From Porphyromonas sp. (GTDB lineage Bacteria; Bacteroidota; Bacteroidia; Bacteroidales; Porphyromonadaceae), in assembly GCA_029983505.1 (NCBI GenBank), contig JASBZK010000009.1:1-62690 (forward strand): 62,690 bases of DNA. The letters are read 5' to 3'. Each line of letters begins with the position of its first letter. Position 1 is the first letter of the stretch. The notes under the pieces were generated by a model. The model was given only the letters and a program-made list of their open reading frames with translations, did no database searches and was not told the DNA's origin. The position numbers and the translations under genes are program-made. Positions 17,791-27,500 of the stretch are shown here, in pieces.

Positions 17791-19767
17791 TCAGGCATCC
17801 ACTGTCGCATAAGTGGCGTTTTCTTCGATGAACTCCCGCCGCGGTTCCACGTCTTCGCCCATCAGCATCGAGAAGACGCGGTCGGCTTCGACGGCGTTGT
17901 CGAGCTGCACCTGCTTGAGGTACCTCTGCTCGGGATCCATAGTGGTCTCCCAGAGCTGATCGTGGTCCATTTCACCGAGACCTTTGTAGCGCTGGGTGAT
18001 GACCTGGGTCTCGTCGCCGTCGGCGTACTTTTGGATGAAGTCCATCCGGTCCTTGTCCGTGTAACAGTACTCCTGCACGTCGCCTTTCTTGCACTGGTAG
18101 AGCGGGGGAGTGGCGAGGTAGACGTAGCCGTTCTCGATGAGCGGACGCATGTGGCGGAAGAAGAAGGTGAGGAGCAGAGTGGCGATGTGGGCACCGTCCA
18201 CATCGGCATCGGTCATGATGATGACTTTGTGGTAACGCAGCTTGGTCATATTGAGCTCCTTGGGGTCTTCCTCCGTACCGATGCTTACGCCGAGGGCGGT
18301 ATACATCGACTGGATTTCTTTATTCTCAAAGACGCGGTGCGGCATAGCCTTCTCGACGTTGAGGATCTTACCGCGGAGGGGGAGTATTGCTTGAAACATG
18401 GAGTCGCGTCCCTGCTTGGCAGTGCCGCCTGCGGAGTCCCCTTCGACGAGGAAGATCTCGCAGATCTCGGGGTCGCGGCTGCGGCAGTCAGAGAGCTTGC
18501 CGGGCAGCCCGCCGGAGAACATCGGCCCTTTGCGCTGCACCATCTCGCGCGCACGCTTTGCGGCTACGCGCGCCTTGGCTGCGATGACCACTTTGTCCAC
18601 GATCATACGTGCCTCTTTGGGGTGCTCTTCGAGGTAGACGGAGAGGGCTTCGGAGACGGCCGAGTCCACGACTGCCACGATCTCGGAGTTCCCGAGCTTC
18701 GTTTTCGTCTGTCCTTCAAACTGCGGCTCCTGCACCTTTACGGAGATGACCGCGGTGAGACCTTCGCGGAAGTCGTCCCCCGTGACTTCCACTTTTTCTT
18801 TCTCCAAGATACCGGAGTCGTCGGCGTACTTCTTGAGGGTGCGGGTGAGGGCGCGGCGGAACCCCGTGAGGTGCGTGCCGCCCTCTATGGTGTGGATGTT
18901 ATTGACGTAGGAGAGGACGCTTTCGTTGTAGGTCGTATTGTACGTCATGGCGACCTCCACGGGTGCTTCGCCTTTGTCGTTCGAGAACTGGATGACGTCG
19001 TCGATAAGGGTCTCTTTCGTCGCGTCGAGGTACGTGACGAAGTCTTTGAGCCCGTTTTCGGAGTGAAAAACCTCCTTTTTCGGCGTACCTTCTTCGTCTC
19101 TCTGACGGTAGTCCGTCAGTGTGAGATGGATGCCTTTATTGAGGAACGCCAGCTCTCTGAGCCGCTCGGCCAAGGTGTCGTAGTCGTACTCGAGGACGGT
19201 GAAGATGGTGTCGTCCGGCTTGAAATAGACAGAAGTGCCGGTGCGATCCGTCGTGCCGATGACTGCCACCGGAGCCTCAGGGTGTCCCCTGTGGTAGACC
19301 TGCTGGTAAATATTCCCGTCCCGGTAGACTTCTGCCCGAAGCGTGGAGGAGAGCGCATTCACGCAAGATACGCCGACGCCGTGGAGGCCGCCCGAGACCT
19401 TGTAAGAGCCTTTGTCGAACTTGCCCCCCGCGTGGAGTACCGTCATAACGACTTCGAGTGCGCTCTTGTGCATCTTCTCGTGCATATCCACGGGGATACC
19501 TCGGCCGTTGTCGTGTACGGCGATGGAGTTATCCTCGTTGATCTCCACCTCGATGTGCGTCGCGTAGCCCGCCATGGCCTCGTCGATGGAGTTGTCCACC
19601 ACTTCATAAACCAAGTGGTGCAGACCTTTGAAGCTGATGTCCCCGATGTACATGGCAGGACGCTTACGCACCGCCTCAAGCCCTTCGAGGACTTGGATAT
19701 TGGAGGCTCCGTAGCTCTCTCCGTTATTTGGGATTATCGTCTCTTTTGTCTCTTTTTCGTCGCTCAT
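17791..19767 (-). CDS. gyrB: DNA gyrase subunit B
   Basis: This is the ATPase subunit of DNA gyrase, which introduces negative supercoils. The ATG at 19767 gives 658 residues. The open frame continues upstream to 20088 but crosses the promoter and a repeat element. GHKL ATPase motifs are present (EVVDNSIDEA, HDNGRGIPVDMH, GGLHGVGVSCVNALS), as is the TOPRIM domain with EGDSAGG and DADVDGAHI. The C-terminus PRREFIEENATYA is typical of GyrB and not ParE. It is transcribed divergently from clpP. A 640-residue antisense frame is a shadow. Confidence 0.97.
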   Translation of the reverse strand: MSDEKETKETIIPNNGESYGASNIQVLEGLEAVRKRPAMYIGDISFKGLHHLVYEVVDNSIDEAMAGYATHIEVEINEDNSIAVHDNGRGIPVDMHEKMHKSALEVVMTVLHAGGKFDKGSYKVSGGLHGVGVSCVNALSSTLRAEVYRDGNIYQQVYHRGHPEAPVAVIGTTDRTGTSVYFKPDDTIFTVLEYDYDTLAERLRELAFLNKGIHLTLTDYRQRDEEGTPKKEVFHSENGLKDFVTYLDATKETLIDDVIQFSNDKGEAPVEVAMTYNTTYNESVLSYVNNIHTIEGGTHLTGFRRALTRTLKKYADDSGILEKEKVEVTGDDFREGLTAVISVKVQEPQFEGQTKTKLGNSEIVAVVDSAVSEALSVYLEEHPKEARMIVDKVVIAAKARVAAKRAREMVQRKGPMFSGGLPGKLSDCRSRDPEICEIFLVEGDSAGGTAKQGRDSMFQAILPLRGKILNVEKAMPHRVFENKEIQSMYTALGVSIGTEEDPKELNMTKLRYHKVIIMTDADVDGAHIATLLLTFFFRHMRPLIENGYVYLATPPLYQCKKGDVQEYCYTDKDRMDFIQKYADGDETQVITQRYKGLGEMDHDQLWETTMDPEQRYLKQVQLDNAVEADRVFSMLMGEDVEPRREFIEENATYATVDA

Positions 19768-19823
19768 GCGTATTCCTTGTTTACTCACAAATATTCTTTC
19801 CTCCCTCCTTTTCTCATAACAAA

Positions 19824-19831
19824 CAAAGATA
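19824..19831 (-). promoter_or_regulatory. -7 box for gyrB
   Basis: CAAAGATA on the plus strand reads TATCTTTG on the minus strand, 57 bp upstream of the gyrB ATG. It places the transcription start downstream of the repeat element (copy 6). Confidence 0.55.
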
Positions 19832-19845
19832 CCACTTTTCCCCGA

Positions 19846-19924
19846 GGTACGTGTCTCGCGTTTCTCCCGGTCTGTACCTTTTGATTTCCTCGGTACGTAC
19901 CACGCGACTTTTTTGGTCTGTATC
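19846..19924. repeat. 79-bp four-box element, copy 6 (inverted partner of copy 7)
   Basis: Boxes start at 19846 (GGTACGTGTC), 19869 (GGTCTGTACC), 19892 (GGTACGTACC) and 19915 (GGTCTGTATC), all in forward orientation at an exact 23-bp period. Unlike most pairs, the spacers also match: the whole element is nearly identical to the reverse complement of the copy at 23216-23294. The 19768-20071 gap holds the gyrB promoter, this repeat and the clpP promoter. Confidence 0.93.
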
Positions 19925-20006
19925 TCCCGGAGGTCGACGTGGCAAGGGTTTTGCAAACAAAAATGAGGGAAATCGGTCGGGTGAACTTTTACTGCCGATT
20001 CCTTTT

Positions 20007-20014
20007 TATATTTG
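20007..20014 (+). promoter_or_regulatory. -7 box for clpP-clpX
   Basis: TATATTTG matches TAnnTTTG 57 bp before the clpP ATG. A T-run at 20003-20007 leads into it and CTTTT at 19986-19990 may serve as the upstream element. Confidence 0.6.
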
Positions 20015-20071
20015 CAGAACGGAAGGCGCAGGATGCGTCCTCCCTTTACTCCAACACGAAAGGCAAGAAAA

Positions 20072-20761
20072 ATGAAGAACGAGTTCAAGAACTACGCCAC
20101 CAAACACCTCGGAATGAATTCCTTGGCATTGGACGATTATACCAAATTCAACAGCCAAATCCTGGCACAAGGGGGCTACATCTCGCCCTCCATCATCGAA
20201 GAACGTCAGCTCAACGTCGCCCAGATGGACGTTTTCAGCCGTCTGATGATGGACCGCATCATCTTCCTCGGCACCGAGATTAACGACTACGTCGCTAACG
20301 TCATCCAGGCGCAGCTCCTTTTCCTCGAGACGAGCGACCCGGGTAAGGACATTTCACTCTACATCAATTCCCCCGGTGGCAGCGTGTACGCCGGGTACGG
20401 CATCTACGACACGATGCAGTACATCGACTGCGACATCTCGACGATAGACACCGGCATCGCGGCTTCGATGGCTTCCATCCTCCTCGTGGCAGGTGCCAAG
20501 GGTAAGCGGTTTGCACTCCCCCACGCCCGCGTGATGCTCCACCAGCCTCTCGGCGGTGCTCAGGGGCAGGCCAGCGATATGGAGATCACCGTCAAGGAGA
20601 TTTTGAAGCTCAAAAAAGAACTCTTCCAAACCCTCGCCGACCACAGCGGACGGACGTTTGAAGAGATCTCCCGTGACAGCGATCGCGACTACTGGCTCAC
20701 TGCACAAGAGGCGCTCGAATACGGCCTCATCGACAAAGTGCTCACCAAGGACAATAAGTAA
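20072..20761 (+). CDS. clpP: ATP-dependent Clp protease proteolytic subunit
   Basis: This is the serine-protease chamber subunit that works with ClpX. The ATG at 20072 gives 229 residues beginning MKNEFKNYATKHLG. The frame is open to 20012 but that TTG lies in the promoter. The catalytic Ser132 is in AASMAS and His157 is in MLHQPLGG. The oligomer-forming handle region follows. The stop codon overlaps the clpX start (TAATG), as expected for a coupled protease and unfoldase pair. Confidence 0.97.
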   Translation: MKNEFKNYATKHLGMNSLALDDYTKFNSQILAQGGYISPSIIEERQLNVAQMDVFSRLMMDRIIFLGTEINDYVANVIQAQLLFLETSDPGKDISLYINSPGGSVYAGYGIYDTMQYIDCDISTIDTGIAASMASILLVAGAKGKRFALPHARVMLHQPLGGAQGQASDMEITVKEILKLKKELFQTLADHSGRTFEEISRDSDRDYWLTAQEALEYGLIDKVLTKDNK

Positions 20762-22071
20762 TGGCCAAAACAACCAAAACCAATAAGCCCCAGCACTCCT
20801 GCAGCGTGTGCGGACGGCCGGAGATGATGGTGGATTACCTGGTGGAGGGTCCCGTGGGGTACCTCTGCAACGAATGCGCCGACACCGTGCACTATGCCGT
20901 AAAGGAGGCCGAGGCACAGACGTTGAAGAAGGAACAGTTTGCTCTGCCCTCCTTCGACGACTTGCCCAAGCCCAAGGAGATCGTGGCGTATATGGACCGC
21001 TTCGTCATCGGTCAGAACGACGCCAAGCGCAGTATCGCAGTGGCTGTCTACAACCACTACAAGCGGCTCTACAGCAAAGGTCTCAATAAGCAGTCCGGCA
21101 AGCGCCGTGCCAATACCCGCGCTGCGTGGGACACCGACGACGTCGAGCTCGACAAGAGCAATATGATTATGGTGGGACCCACGGGTACCGGGAAGACGCT
21201 CCTCGCCAAGACCGTGGCCCGTCTCCTCAAGGTGCCTTTCACGATAGTGGACGCCACCGTCTTTACGCAGGCCGGCTATGTGGGAGAGGACGTGGAGAGC
21301 ATCCTCAGTCGCCTTCTGCAGGTCGCTGACTACGACGTGACGGCGGCGGAGAGAGGGATCGTCTTCATCGACGAAGTGGACAAGCTTGCCCGCGCCGTAG
21401 ACAACCCCAGCATCACGAGAGACGTAGGCGGTGAAGGGGTCCAACAGAGTCTCCTCAAGCTCTTGGAGGGTGCAGACGTCAACGTTCCACCCGAAGGCGG
21501 ACGCAAACATCCCGAGCAGAAAATGATTCTCGTCAATACCGAGAACATCCTCTTCATCTGTGGCGGCGCTTTCGACGGCATAGAGCGAAAGATCGCCAAG
21601 CGTCTCAATACCCGCGTCGTCGGCTACAATAGCGTGACGAGAGGGCAGACGAACGAAGAGGGCGACGCCCTACTGAAGTACGTCACGCCGGCAGACCTGA
21701 GGAACTACGGCCTTATCCCCGAGCTCATCGGGCGTCTCCCCGTGATCACGTACCTCAATACGCTCGATGCCCCGGCACTCCGCCGCATCCTCACAGAGCC
21801 GCAAAACGCCATAAGCAAGCAGTACAAAAAGCTCCTTGCGATGGACGGCGTGGAGCTTGTAATCGACGAAGAAGTGTACGACTTCATCGTGAGGAAAGCC
21901 ATAGAGTTCAAAGTCGGCGCGCGTGGTCTGAGGAGCATCTTCGAGAGCATCATGACGGATGCGATGTTCGAGGCGCCGTCCGGCGATATGGATACCCTGC
22001 ACATAGACCTGCCTTATGCCGAAGCCCACTTCCGCTCCACGAGCCTCAGGGGTTTGGCTCATGCCGAATAA
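20761..22071 (+). CDS. clpX: ATP-dependent Clp protease ATP-binding subunit ClpX
   Basis: This AAA+ unfoldase feeds substrates to ClpP. The 436-residue protein has the N-terminal zinc-binding domain with C14, C17, C36 and C39. Walker A GPTGTGKT is at residues 139-146 and Walker B is IVFIDEVDKLA. The pore and sensor segments and the C-terminal small domain (GARGLRSIFESIM) follow. It overlaps clpP by one base, and its last 11 bases overlap the start of a lipoprotein L,D-transpeptidase gene. Confidence 0.98.
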   Translation: MAKTTKTNKPQHSCSVCGRPEMMVDYLVEGPVGYLCNECADTVHYAVKEAEAQTLKKEQFALPSFDDLPKPKEIVAYMDRFVIGQNDAKRSIAVAVYNHYKRLYSKGLNKQSGKRRANTRAAWDTDDVELDKSNMIMVGPTGTGKTLLAKTVARLLKVPFTIVDATVFTQAGYVGEDVESILSRLLQVADYDVTAAERGIVFIDEVDKLARAVDNPSITRDVGGEGVQQSLLKLLEGADVNVPPEGGRKHPEQKMILVNTENILFICGGAFDGIERKIAKRLNTRVVGYNSVTRGQTNEEGDALLKYVTPADLRNYGLIPELIGRLPVITYLNTLDAPALRRILTEPQNAISKQYKKLLAMDGVELVIDEEVYDFIVRKAIEFKVGARGLRSIFESIMTDAMFEAPSGDMDTLHIDLPYAEAHFRSTSLRGLAHAE

Positions 22072-23140
22072 AAGAAAACTGCCTGTGACAAACCGAAAGA
22101 CCTCCCTCGGCTTACTCTTTGCCCTCGTCCTCTCCGCTTCCTTTCTTTCCTGCACGGGAGGAACCAGGCAGGCAGAGGAGGACGCCAAGGAGAGAGCCGA
22201 AGCCGACTCTCTGGCTGCCCGCGAACAATTTGTGAGAGACTCTGTGGAAGCCAAGCGGACACGTCCGCTTACGGCGGCTGACATCACGGTCGAAAAAGAG
22301 TTCCTCTTCGAGGATTATCTATTGGAGGACTCGTATCCCTACAAGGACACGATACGGGTCATCAAGTGGGATAAGATCAGAGAAAACCTCGCCGCCGTCG
22401 AGAACGCCCAAAAAGTGAAACACAAGTGGGGTGTGATCCAAAACTACAAGAACCTCAATGGCGAGGCTCCGCTCGTCCACACTTGGCACCGCAACGAATA
22501 TAAGCTCGTTAGCGACTCCCTGAATATCGCCCGCTACCAGTCGGTGCCGCTCTACCGCCTACCCGACAGCGTCACCCCGAGGCGTTACGGCAGAGACGGT
22601 ACGCCGGTCGTCTTTCGGGACAGCGTCGGGGGGTACTACACCCTCAGTCTCTATGACAGTGACGAAGAGTGGGCGGTGCCGAAGAAGTACGTGCACTTCA
22701 TCCCCGACTCGGCGACTTTCGGACACGTCGTTTTCGTAGACCGCAGCGACCAAAACATCGTGACGATGGAGCGGGCGGAAAAAGGTCGGTGGCTCGTGAG
22801 AAGCACCAACCCCTGCACGACGGGTAAGCACAATCCCCCGTTTCAGATGGAGACGCCTCTCGGCACTTTCCTCGTCCAACAGAAGAAAGTGAAGATGTTT
22901 TACACGCACGACGGGTCTTCCCGTATCGCCGGCTATGCCCCGTATGCGTCCCGCTTCACCAACGGCGGGTACCTCCACGGCGTGCCGGTCAATCACCCGA
23001 ACGGCAAAATCATTGAGTACAGCGCCAGTCTCGGTACCACGCCTCGGTCGCACATGTGTGTGCGCAACGCTTCGAGTCATGCCAAGTTCATCTACGATAA
23101 CTTCCCCACCGAGGAGACGCTCGTGGTCGTCATCGACTGA
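22061..23140 (+). CDS. L,D-transpeptidase (YkuD domain) lipoprotein
   Basis: This 359-residue envelope protein probably forms 3-3 peptidoglycan cross-links or attaches proteins to the wall. Its lipoprotein signal peptide is a hydrophobic stretch ending FLS-C31, so it is likely tethered to a membrane. The C-terminal YkuD-type catalytic region has GGYLHGVP and the active-site cysteine C333 in SHMCVRN. The middle is charged and repetitive in Lys/Glu. The ATG at 22061 overlaps the clpX end by 11 bases, so it is translated from the clpPX transcript. An in-frame start at 22016 lies deep in clpX and lacks the signal peptide context. Confidence 0.88.
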   Translation: MPNKRKLPVTNRKTSLGLLFALVLSASFLSCTGGTRQAEEDAKERAEADSLAAREQFVRDSVEAKRTRPLTAADITVEKEFLFEDYLLEDSYPYKDTIRVIKWDKIRENLAAVENAQKVKHKWGVIQNYKNLNGEAPLVHTWHRNEYKLVSDSLNIARYQSVPLYRLPDSVTPRRYGRDGTPVVFRDSVGGYYTLSLYDSDEEWAVPKKYVHFIPDSATFGHVVFVDRSDQNIVTMERAEKGRWLVRSTNPCTTGKHNPPFQMETPLGTFLVQQKKVKMFYTHDGSSRIAGYAPYASRFTNGGYLHGVPVNHPNGKIIEYSASLGTTPRSHMCVRNASSHAKFIYDNFPTEETLVVVID

Positions 23141-23215
23141 ACTTTTTGCCCTCACGGGCTGTTTCTAAAGCGGTAAGGAAACTTTTAGGAAGCACACCGG
23201 AAGATCGAAAAAAGA

Positions 23216-23294
23216 GATACGGACCGAAAAAGTCGCGTAGTACGTACCGGGAAAGTCAAAAGGTACAGACCGGGAGAAACGCGAGACACGTACC
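23216..23294. repeat. 79-bp four-box element, copy 7 (inverted partner of copy 6)
   Basis: Boxes start at 23216 (GATACGGACC), 23239 (AGTACGTACC), 23262 (GGTACAGACC) and 23285 (GACACGTACC), at an exact 23-bp period in reverse orientation. Its reverse complement matches copy 6 across boxes and spacers with only scattered differences. The 23141-23438 gap holds this element and the rpoD promoter. Confidence 0.93.
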
Positions 23295-23342
23295 GCGGAA
23301 GTTTTTTCGGATCGTAGAAGGGGTATACCCCGGTGAGGGGTG

Positions 23343-23374
23343 TTTGCACAATAGAAAGAAACAGAGTAAATTTG
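23343..23374 (+). promoter_or_regulatory. rpoD promoter (-33 TTTG, -7 TAAATTTG)
   Basis: TTTG at 23343-23346 and TAAATTTG at 23367-23374 are separated by 20 bp, which is the expected Bacteroidetes spacing. Transcription would start near 23380, giving a leader of about 60 nt. This is the best promoter match in the window. Confidence 0.8.
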
Positions 23375-23438
23375 CACCCTAATTTCGAAGATAGGCAAGG
23401 CAAGTTGCTTTTTTAATAAGAGAAAGGAAAGAGCGAAG

Positions 23439-24311
23439 ATGAGACAACTAAAAATCGAGAAATCCATAACGAGCCGCGACGATGCCGTCCTTAACCGCTT
23501 TATGAAGGAAGTGGCCAAGGAGGAAATGATCACCGCGGACGAGGAGGCCGAGCTCGCCATGAAGATACAGCGCCACGACGAAGAGTCACAGGCTGCTGTG
23601 GATAAGCTCGTGCGCGCCAACCTCCGTTTCGTGATTTCTGTGGCCAAGCAGTACCAGGATCTGGGGCTGCCGCTCATCGACCTTATCAACGAGGGAAACC
23701 TCGGGATGATACGCGCCGCGCAGGGCTTTGACGGCTCCCGCGGATTTAAGTTCATCACCTATGCGGTGTGGTGGATCCGCCAGAGCATCCTCAAGGCTCT
23801 CGGCGACCAAGGCCGCATCGTCCGTCTGCCGCAGAACCAGGTCGGCAACGTGACCCGTCTCAAGAGCGTGAGGGAGCGGTTCGAGCAGCTCAACCAGCGT
23901 CAGCCTTCTCCCGAAGAACTCGCCGACGAAATGGGTATGGATGTCGACAAAGTGATCGACATCATCCAGATAGACAAGGGCGAAGTGTCCGTGGACAAGA
24001 CGTTTGAGGACGGGGAGAGCAACACCCTCCTCGACATTATGACCGACGAGAGCGCACCCACTGTGGACTCCGGTCTCATCGGTGAGTCTCTTGCCCGTGA
24101 GATTCAGGTGGCGATGCAGTGCCTCAATGAGCGCGAGCGGTTTGTGCTCATCCACACCTACGGACTGGGCGGAGCCCCGGAGATGAGCCTTGACGAGATC
24201 GGCGCGGAAGTGGGATTGAGCCGCGAGCGCGTCAGACAGATTAGGGAAAAGGCCATCAGACAGCTTCGCAAGACGGGAGACAAAACTCAGCTCAGGAGCT
24301 ATCTCGGATAA
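23439..24311 (+). CDS. rpoD: RNA polymerase primary sigma factor (Bacteroidetes sigma-A type)
   Basis: This housekeeping sigma factor is 290 residues and lacks the acidic region 1.1, as in other Bacteroidetes. Visible parts are region 1.2 (DAVLNRFMKEVAKEEMIT), region 2 with LRFVISVAKQYQ, FDGSRGFKFITYAVWWIRQSI for -10 recognition, region 3 (RLPQNQVGNVTRLK) and region 4 with the helix-turn-helix LDEIGAEVGLSRERVRQI. It presumably recognises the TAnnTTTG boxes noted in this window. It is monocistronic, with its own promoter and a terminator hairpin. Confidence 0.97.
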   Translation: MRQLKIEKSITSRDDAVLNRFMKEVAKEEMITADEEAELAMKIQRHDEESQAAVDKLVRANLRFVISVAKQYQDLGLPLIDLINEGNLGMIRAAQGFDGSRGFKFITYAVWWIRQSILKALGDQGRIVRLPQNQVGNVTRLKSVRERFEQLNQRQPSPEELADEMGMDVDKVIDIIQIDKGEVSVDKTFEDGESNTLLDIMTDESAPTVDSGLIGESLAREIQVAMQCLNERERFVLIHTYGLGGAPEMSLDEIGAEVGLSRERVRQIREKAIRQLRKTGDKTQLRSYLG

Positions 24312-24366
24312 GCCGTTTCCGCAAAAGAAGAGACAGAGACGCCACACAAACCCGCACCTAACGAGA

Positions 24367-24425
24367 GACCGAAAGCTGAGACGACGCCCCGCGCGGGCAA
24401 ATCTCCCGGCTTTCGGTCCTTTTTG
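24367..24425 (+). terminator. rpoD terminator
   Basis: GACCGAAAGC (24367-24376) pairs perfectly with GCTTTCGGTC (24409-24418). An inner GC-rich segment lies between them and CTTTTTGG follows. The T-run merges directly into the ileS -7 box. Confidence 0.75.
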
Positions 24426-24426
24426 G

Positions 24427-24434
24427 TATTTTTG
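24427..24434 (+). promoter_or_regulatory. -7 box for ileS
   Basis: TATTTTTG matches TAnnTTTG immediately after the rpoD terminator stem. Transcription would start near 24441 with a leader of about 75 nt. I see no T-box or other known leader structure. Confidence 0.6.
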
Positions 24435-24515
24435 CGTGATTATATTTTAGAAGTCCCAATTTCCTAAAGGCCTGAAGTCAATGGCGGGCTACACGAGGAA
24501 TCAAGATGAATACGT

Positions 24516-27500
24516 ATGTCGGATAAGAAATTCACCACGGCCTCCACACTCAACCTCCCCGAAATCAATCGGGAGATGCTTGAGAAGTGGAAGAAAGAAC
24601 ATCTTTTTGAAAAGTCCTTGCAGCTTCGCGAGGGAGCGCCACGCTTCGTCTTTTACGAGGGTCCGCCTTCCGCAAACGGTCTGCCCGGCATTCACCACGT
24701 CATCGCAAGGACGATAAAAGATATCTTCTGCCGGTACAAATCGATGCAGGGCTACCTTGTGGACCGTAAGGCCGGGTGGGACACCCACGGTCTCCCCGTC
24801 GAGCTCGGCGTGGAGAAGAAGCTCGGCATCACCAAAGCCGACATCGGAACCAAAATTTCGGTCGAAGAGTACAACGACGCCTGCCGCAAAGAGGTGATGA
24901 AATACACCGCGGAGTGGGAGTCCCTCACCGACCAAATGGGCTACTGGGTGGATATGGAGCATCCGTACATCACCTACGACAACCGCTACATAGAGACCCT
25001 GTGGTATTTGCTCAAGGAGCTTTACAAGAAAGGTCTCCTCTACAAAGGGTACACCATACAGCCGTATTCGCCCGCAGCCGGCACGGGACTCAGCTCCCAC
25101 GAGCTCAATCAGCCCGGCACTTACCGCGACGTCAAAGACACTATGGCGACGGTGCTTTTCCCTGTGAAGTCACCTCTTGGTGAGATGACGGGACACGGGG
25201 ACGTGTACTTTATGGCTTGGACCACCACCCCGTGGACATTGCCTTCCAATACCGCCCTTGCCGTCAACCCGCGAGTGGACTATGTCGCGGTTCAAACCTT
25301 TAACCCCTACTCGCACGAGCCGCTCACCGTCGTAATGGGCGAGCCATTGGTACCGCATTACTTCAAGAGCGAAGGTCTCGAGCTGCCTATGGAGGCGCCA
25401 GAGAAAGGCTCCAAGGTGCTGCCTTACCGTATATTGGATAGGAAATGGAAAGGGACAGAGCTCGAAGGGATGACCTATGAGCAGCTGTTCCCGTGGGTTA
25501 ACCCCGGCGAGGGGGCTTTCCGCGTCATCACGGGGGACTTTGTCACCACGGAAGACGGTACCGGTATCGTCCACATCGCACCGACATTCGGTGCGGACGA
25601 CAATAAGGTCGCAGCCCAGACCGGAGTGCCCGGGCTGCTCCTCCTCACCAAAGACGGCAAAGAGCGTCCGATGGTCGACTTTACGGGTAAGTATTACCTC
25701 TTGGACGAGCTCGATCCGGGCTTCGTGAAGAGCCGCGTCAACGTCGAAGCCTACGAGAGATACCAAGGCCGCTTCGTCAAGAACGTCTACGACGAGCGCA
25801 TCCCTTCGGACGCCGAGTCGCTCGACGTCTCCATCTGTATGGAGCTCAAAGAGCGCGGCCTTGCCTTCCGCATCGAAAAAGAGACCCACAGCTATCCCCA
25901 CTGCTGGCGTACCGATAAGCCCATCCTCTATTATCCGCTCGACAGCTGGTTCATCCGCTCTACTGCCAAGCAGGACGAGATGATCGCGCTCAATAAGACC
26001 ATCAATTGGAAACCCGAGAGTACGGGTTCGGGACGCTTCGGGAAGTGGCTCGAAAATCTCCAAGACTGGAACCTCTCGCGCTCCCGGTACTGGGGGACGC
26101 CGTTGCCCATCTGGGTGACCGAAGACGGCAAGGAAGAGAAGTGCATCGGTTCCGTGGCCGAGTTGATGGACGAGATCGAGAAGTCCGTCAAGGCAGGTTT
26201 TATGAAGGAAAACTTCTGGAAAGACTTCGAGCCCGGGGTGTACACGAAAGAGAATTACGACAAGATCGATCTCCATAGACCTTACGTGGACGACATCGTC
26301 CTCACTTCCGACAGCGGTCAGCCTATGTACCGAGAGACAGACCTCGTAGACGTGTGGTTCGACTCGGGCGCGATGCCTTACGCCCAACTCCATTATCCTT
26401 TCGAGAATAGGGCGCTCATCGATGAGCGGGGTTATTATCCGGCCGATTTTATCGCCGAAGGAGTGGATCAGACGCGTGGGTGGTTTTTCACGCTTCATGC
26501 CTTAGGGACGATGCTCTTTGACTCTGTGGCGTTCAAGAACGTGGTCTCCAACGGTCTCGTCCTCGACAAGAACGGAAATAAGATGAGCAAGCGTCTCGGC
26601 AACAGCGTAGACCCGTTCGAGACGATTCGCACCAAGGGGTCGGATCCGCTTCGGTGGTATATGATCACGAACGCTTCGCCCTGGGACAACCTCCGTTTTG
26701 ACCCCGCCGGCGTGGACGAAGTGGCCCGGAAGTTTTTCGGCACGCTCTTCAATACCTATTCTTTCTTCTCCCTGTACGCCAATATCGACGGTTTCGACCC
26801 GGAGATGAAAGAGGTACCGTTTGCGAAGCGTCCCGAGCTTGACCGCTGGATTCTCTCGGTTCTCAATTCTCTCGTCGAAGAAGTGACGCGCGACCTTGAG
26901 GAGTTCGAGCCTACGAAAGCGGGTAGGGCGATCTCGGACTTCGTGGAGTCCCGTCTGTCGAACTGGTATGTACGACTCGGGCGGAAACGTTTCTGGGGCA
27001 ACGGCCTCTCCGAGGATAAGATGGCGGCATACGGGACGCTCTATACGTGTCTGGAGACCGTCTCGAGGCTCATTGCGCCGATTGCTCCGTTTTATGCCGA
27101 CTCCCTCTACCGTGCGCTTCACAGAGACGACACGAAGAGCGTCCACCTCGCATCCTTCCCCAAAGCCGACCTCTCTGTCGTGAATAAAAACCTTGAGACT
27201 GCGATGGACTATGCCCAGAGTGTCTCGTCCATGGTGCTTGCTCTGAGGCGGAAGATGGACACCAAGGTGCGTCAGCCGCTCCAAAAAATCCTCGTCCTTA
27301 CGAGTGACGAGAGCGCGATCGACGCCATCGAACACGTCCGTCAGCTCATCCTTGCCGAAGTGAACGTCAAAGAGCTCGAGTTCGTCACCGGATCCGCTTC
27401 CGGTGTGGTCGTGAAGCGTCTGAAACCCAATTTCAAAGCCCTCGGTCCCGTATTCGGCAAACAGATGAAAGAGGTCGCCGCTTACCTCACCGGACTGGAT

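Noticed and set aside
20012..20071. TTG-initiated extensions upstream of clpP, the polyprenyl synthase (6215) and the ABC permease (61083)
   Set aside because: For clpP and the synthase the extension overlaps the -7 box. For the permease an ATG follows two codons later. ATG starts fit the family N-termini.
24441..24515. A T-box or other riboswitch in the ileS leader
   Set aside because: The leader is about 75 nt and shows neither a T-box sequence nor stable stems.
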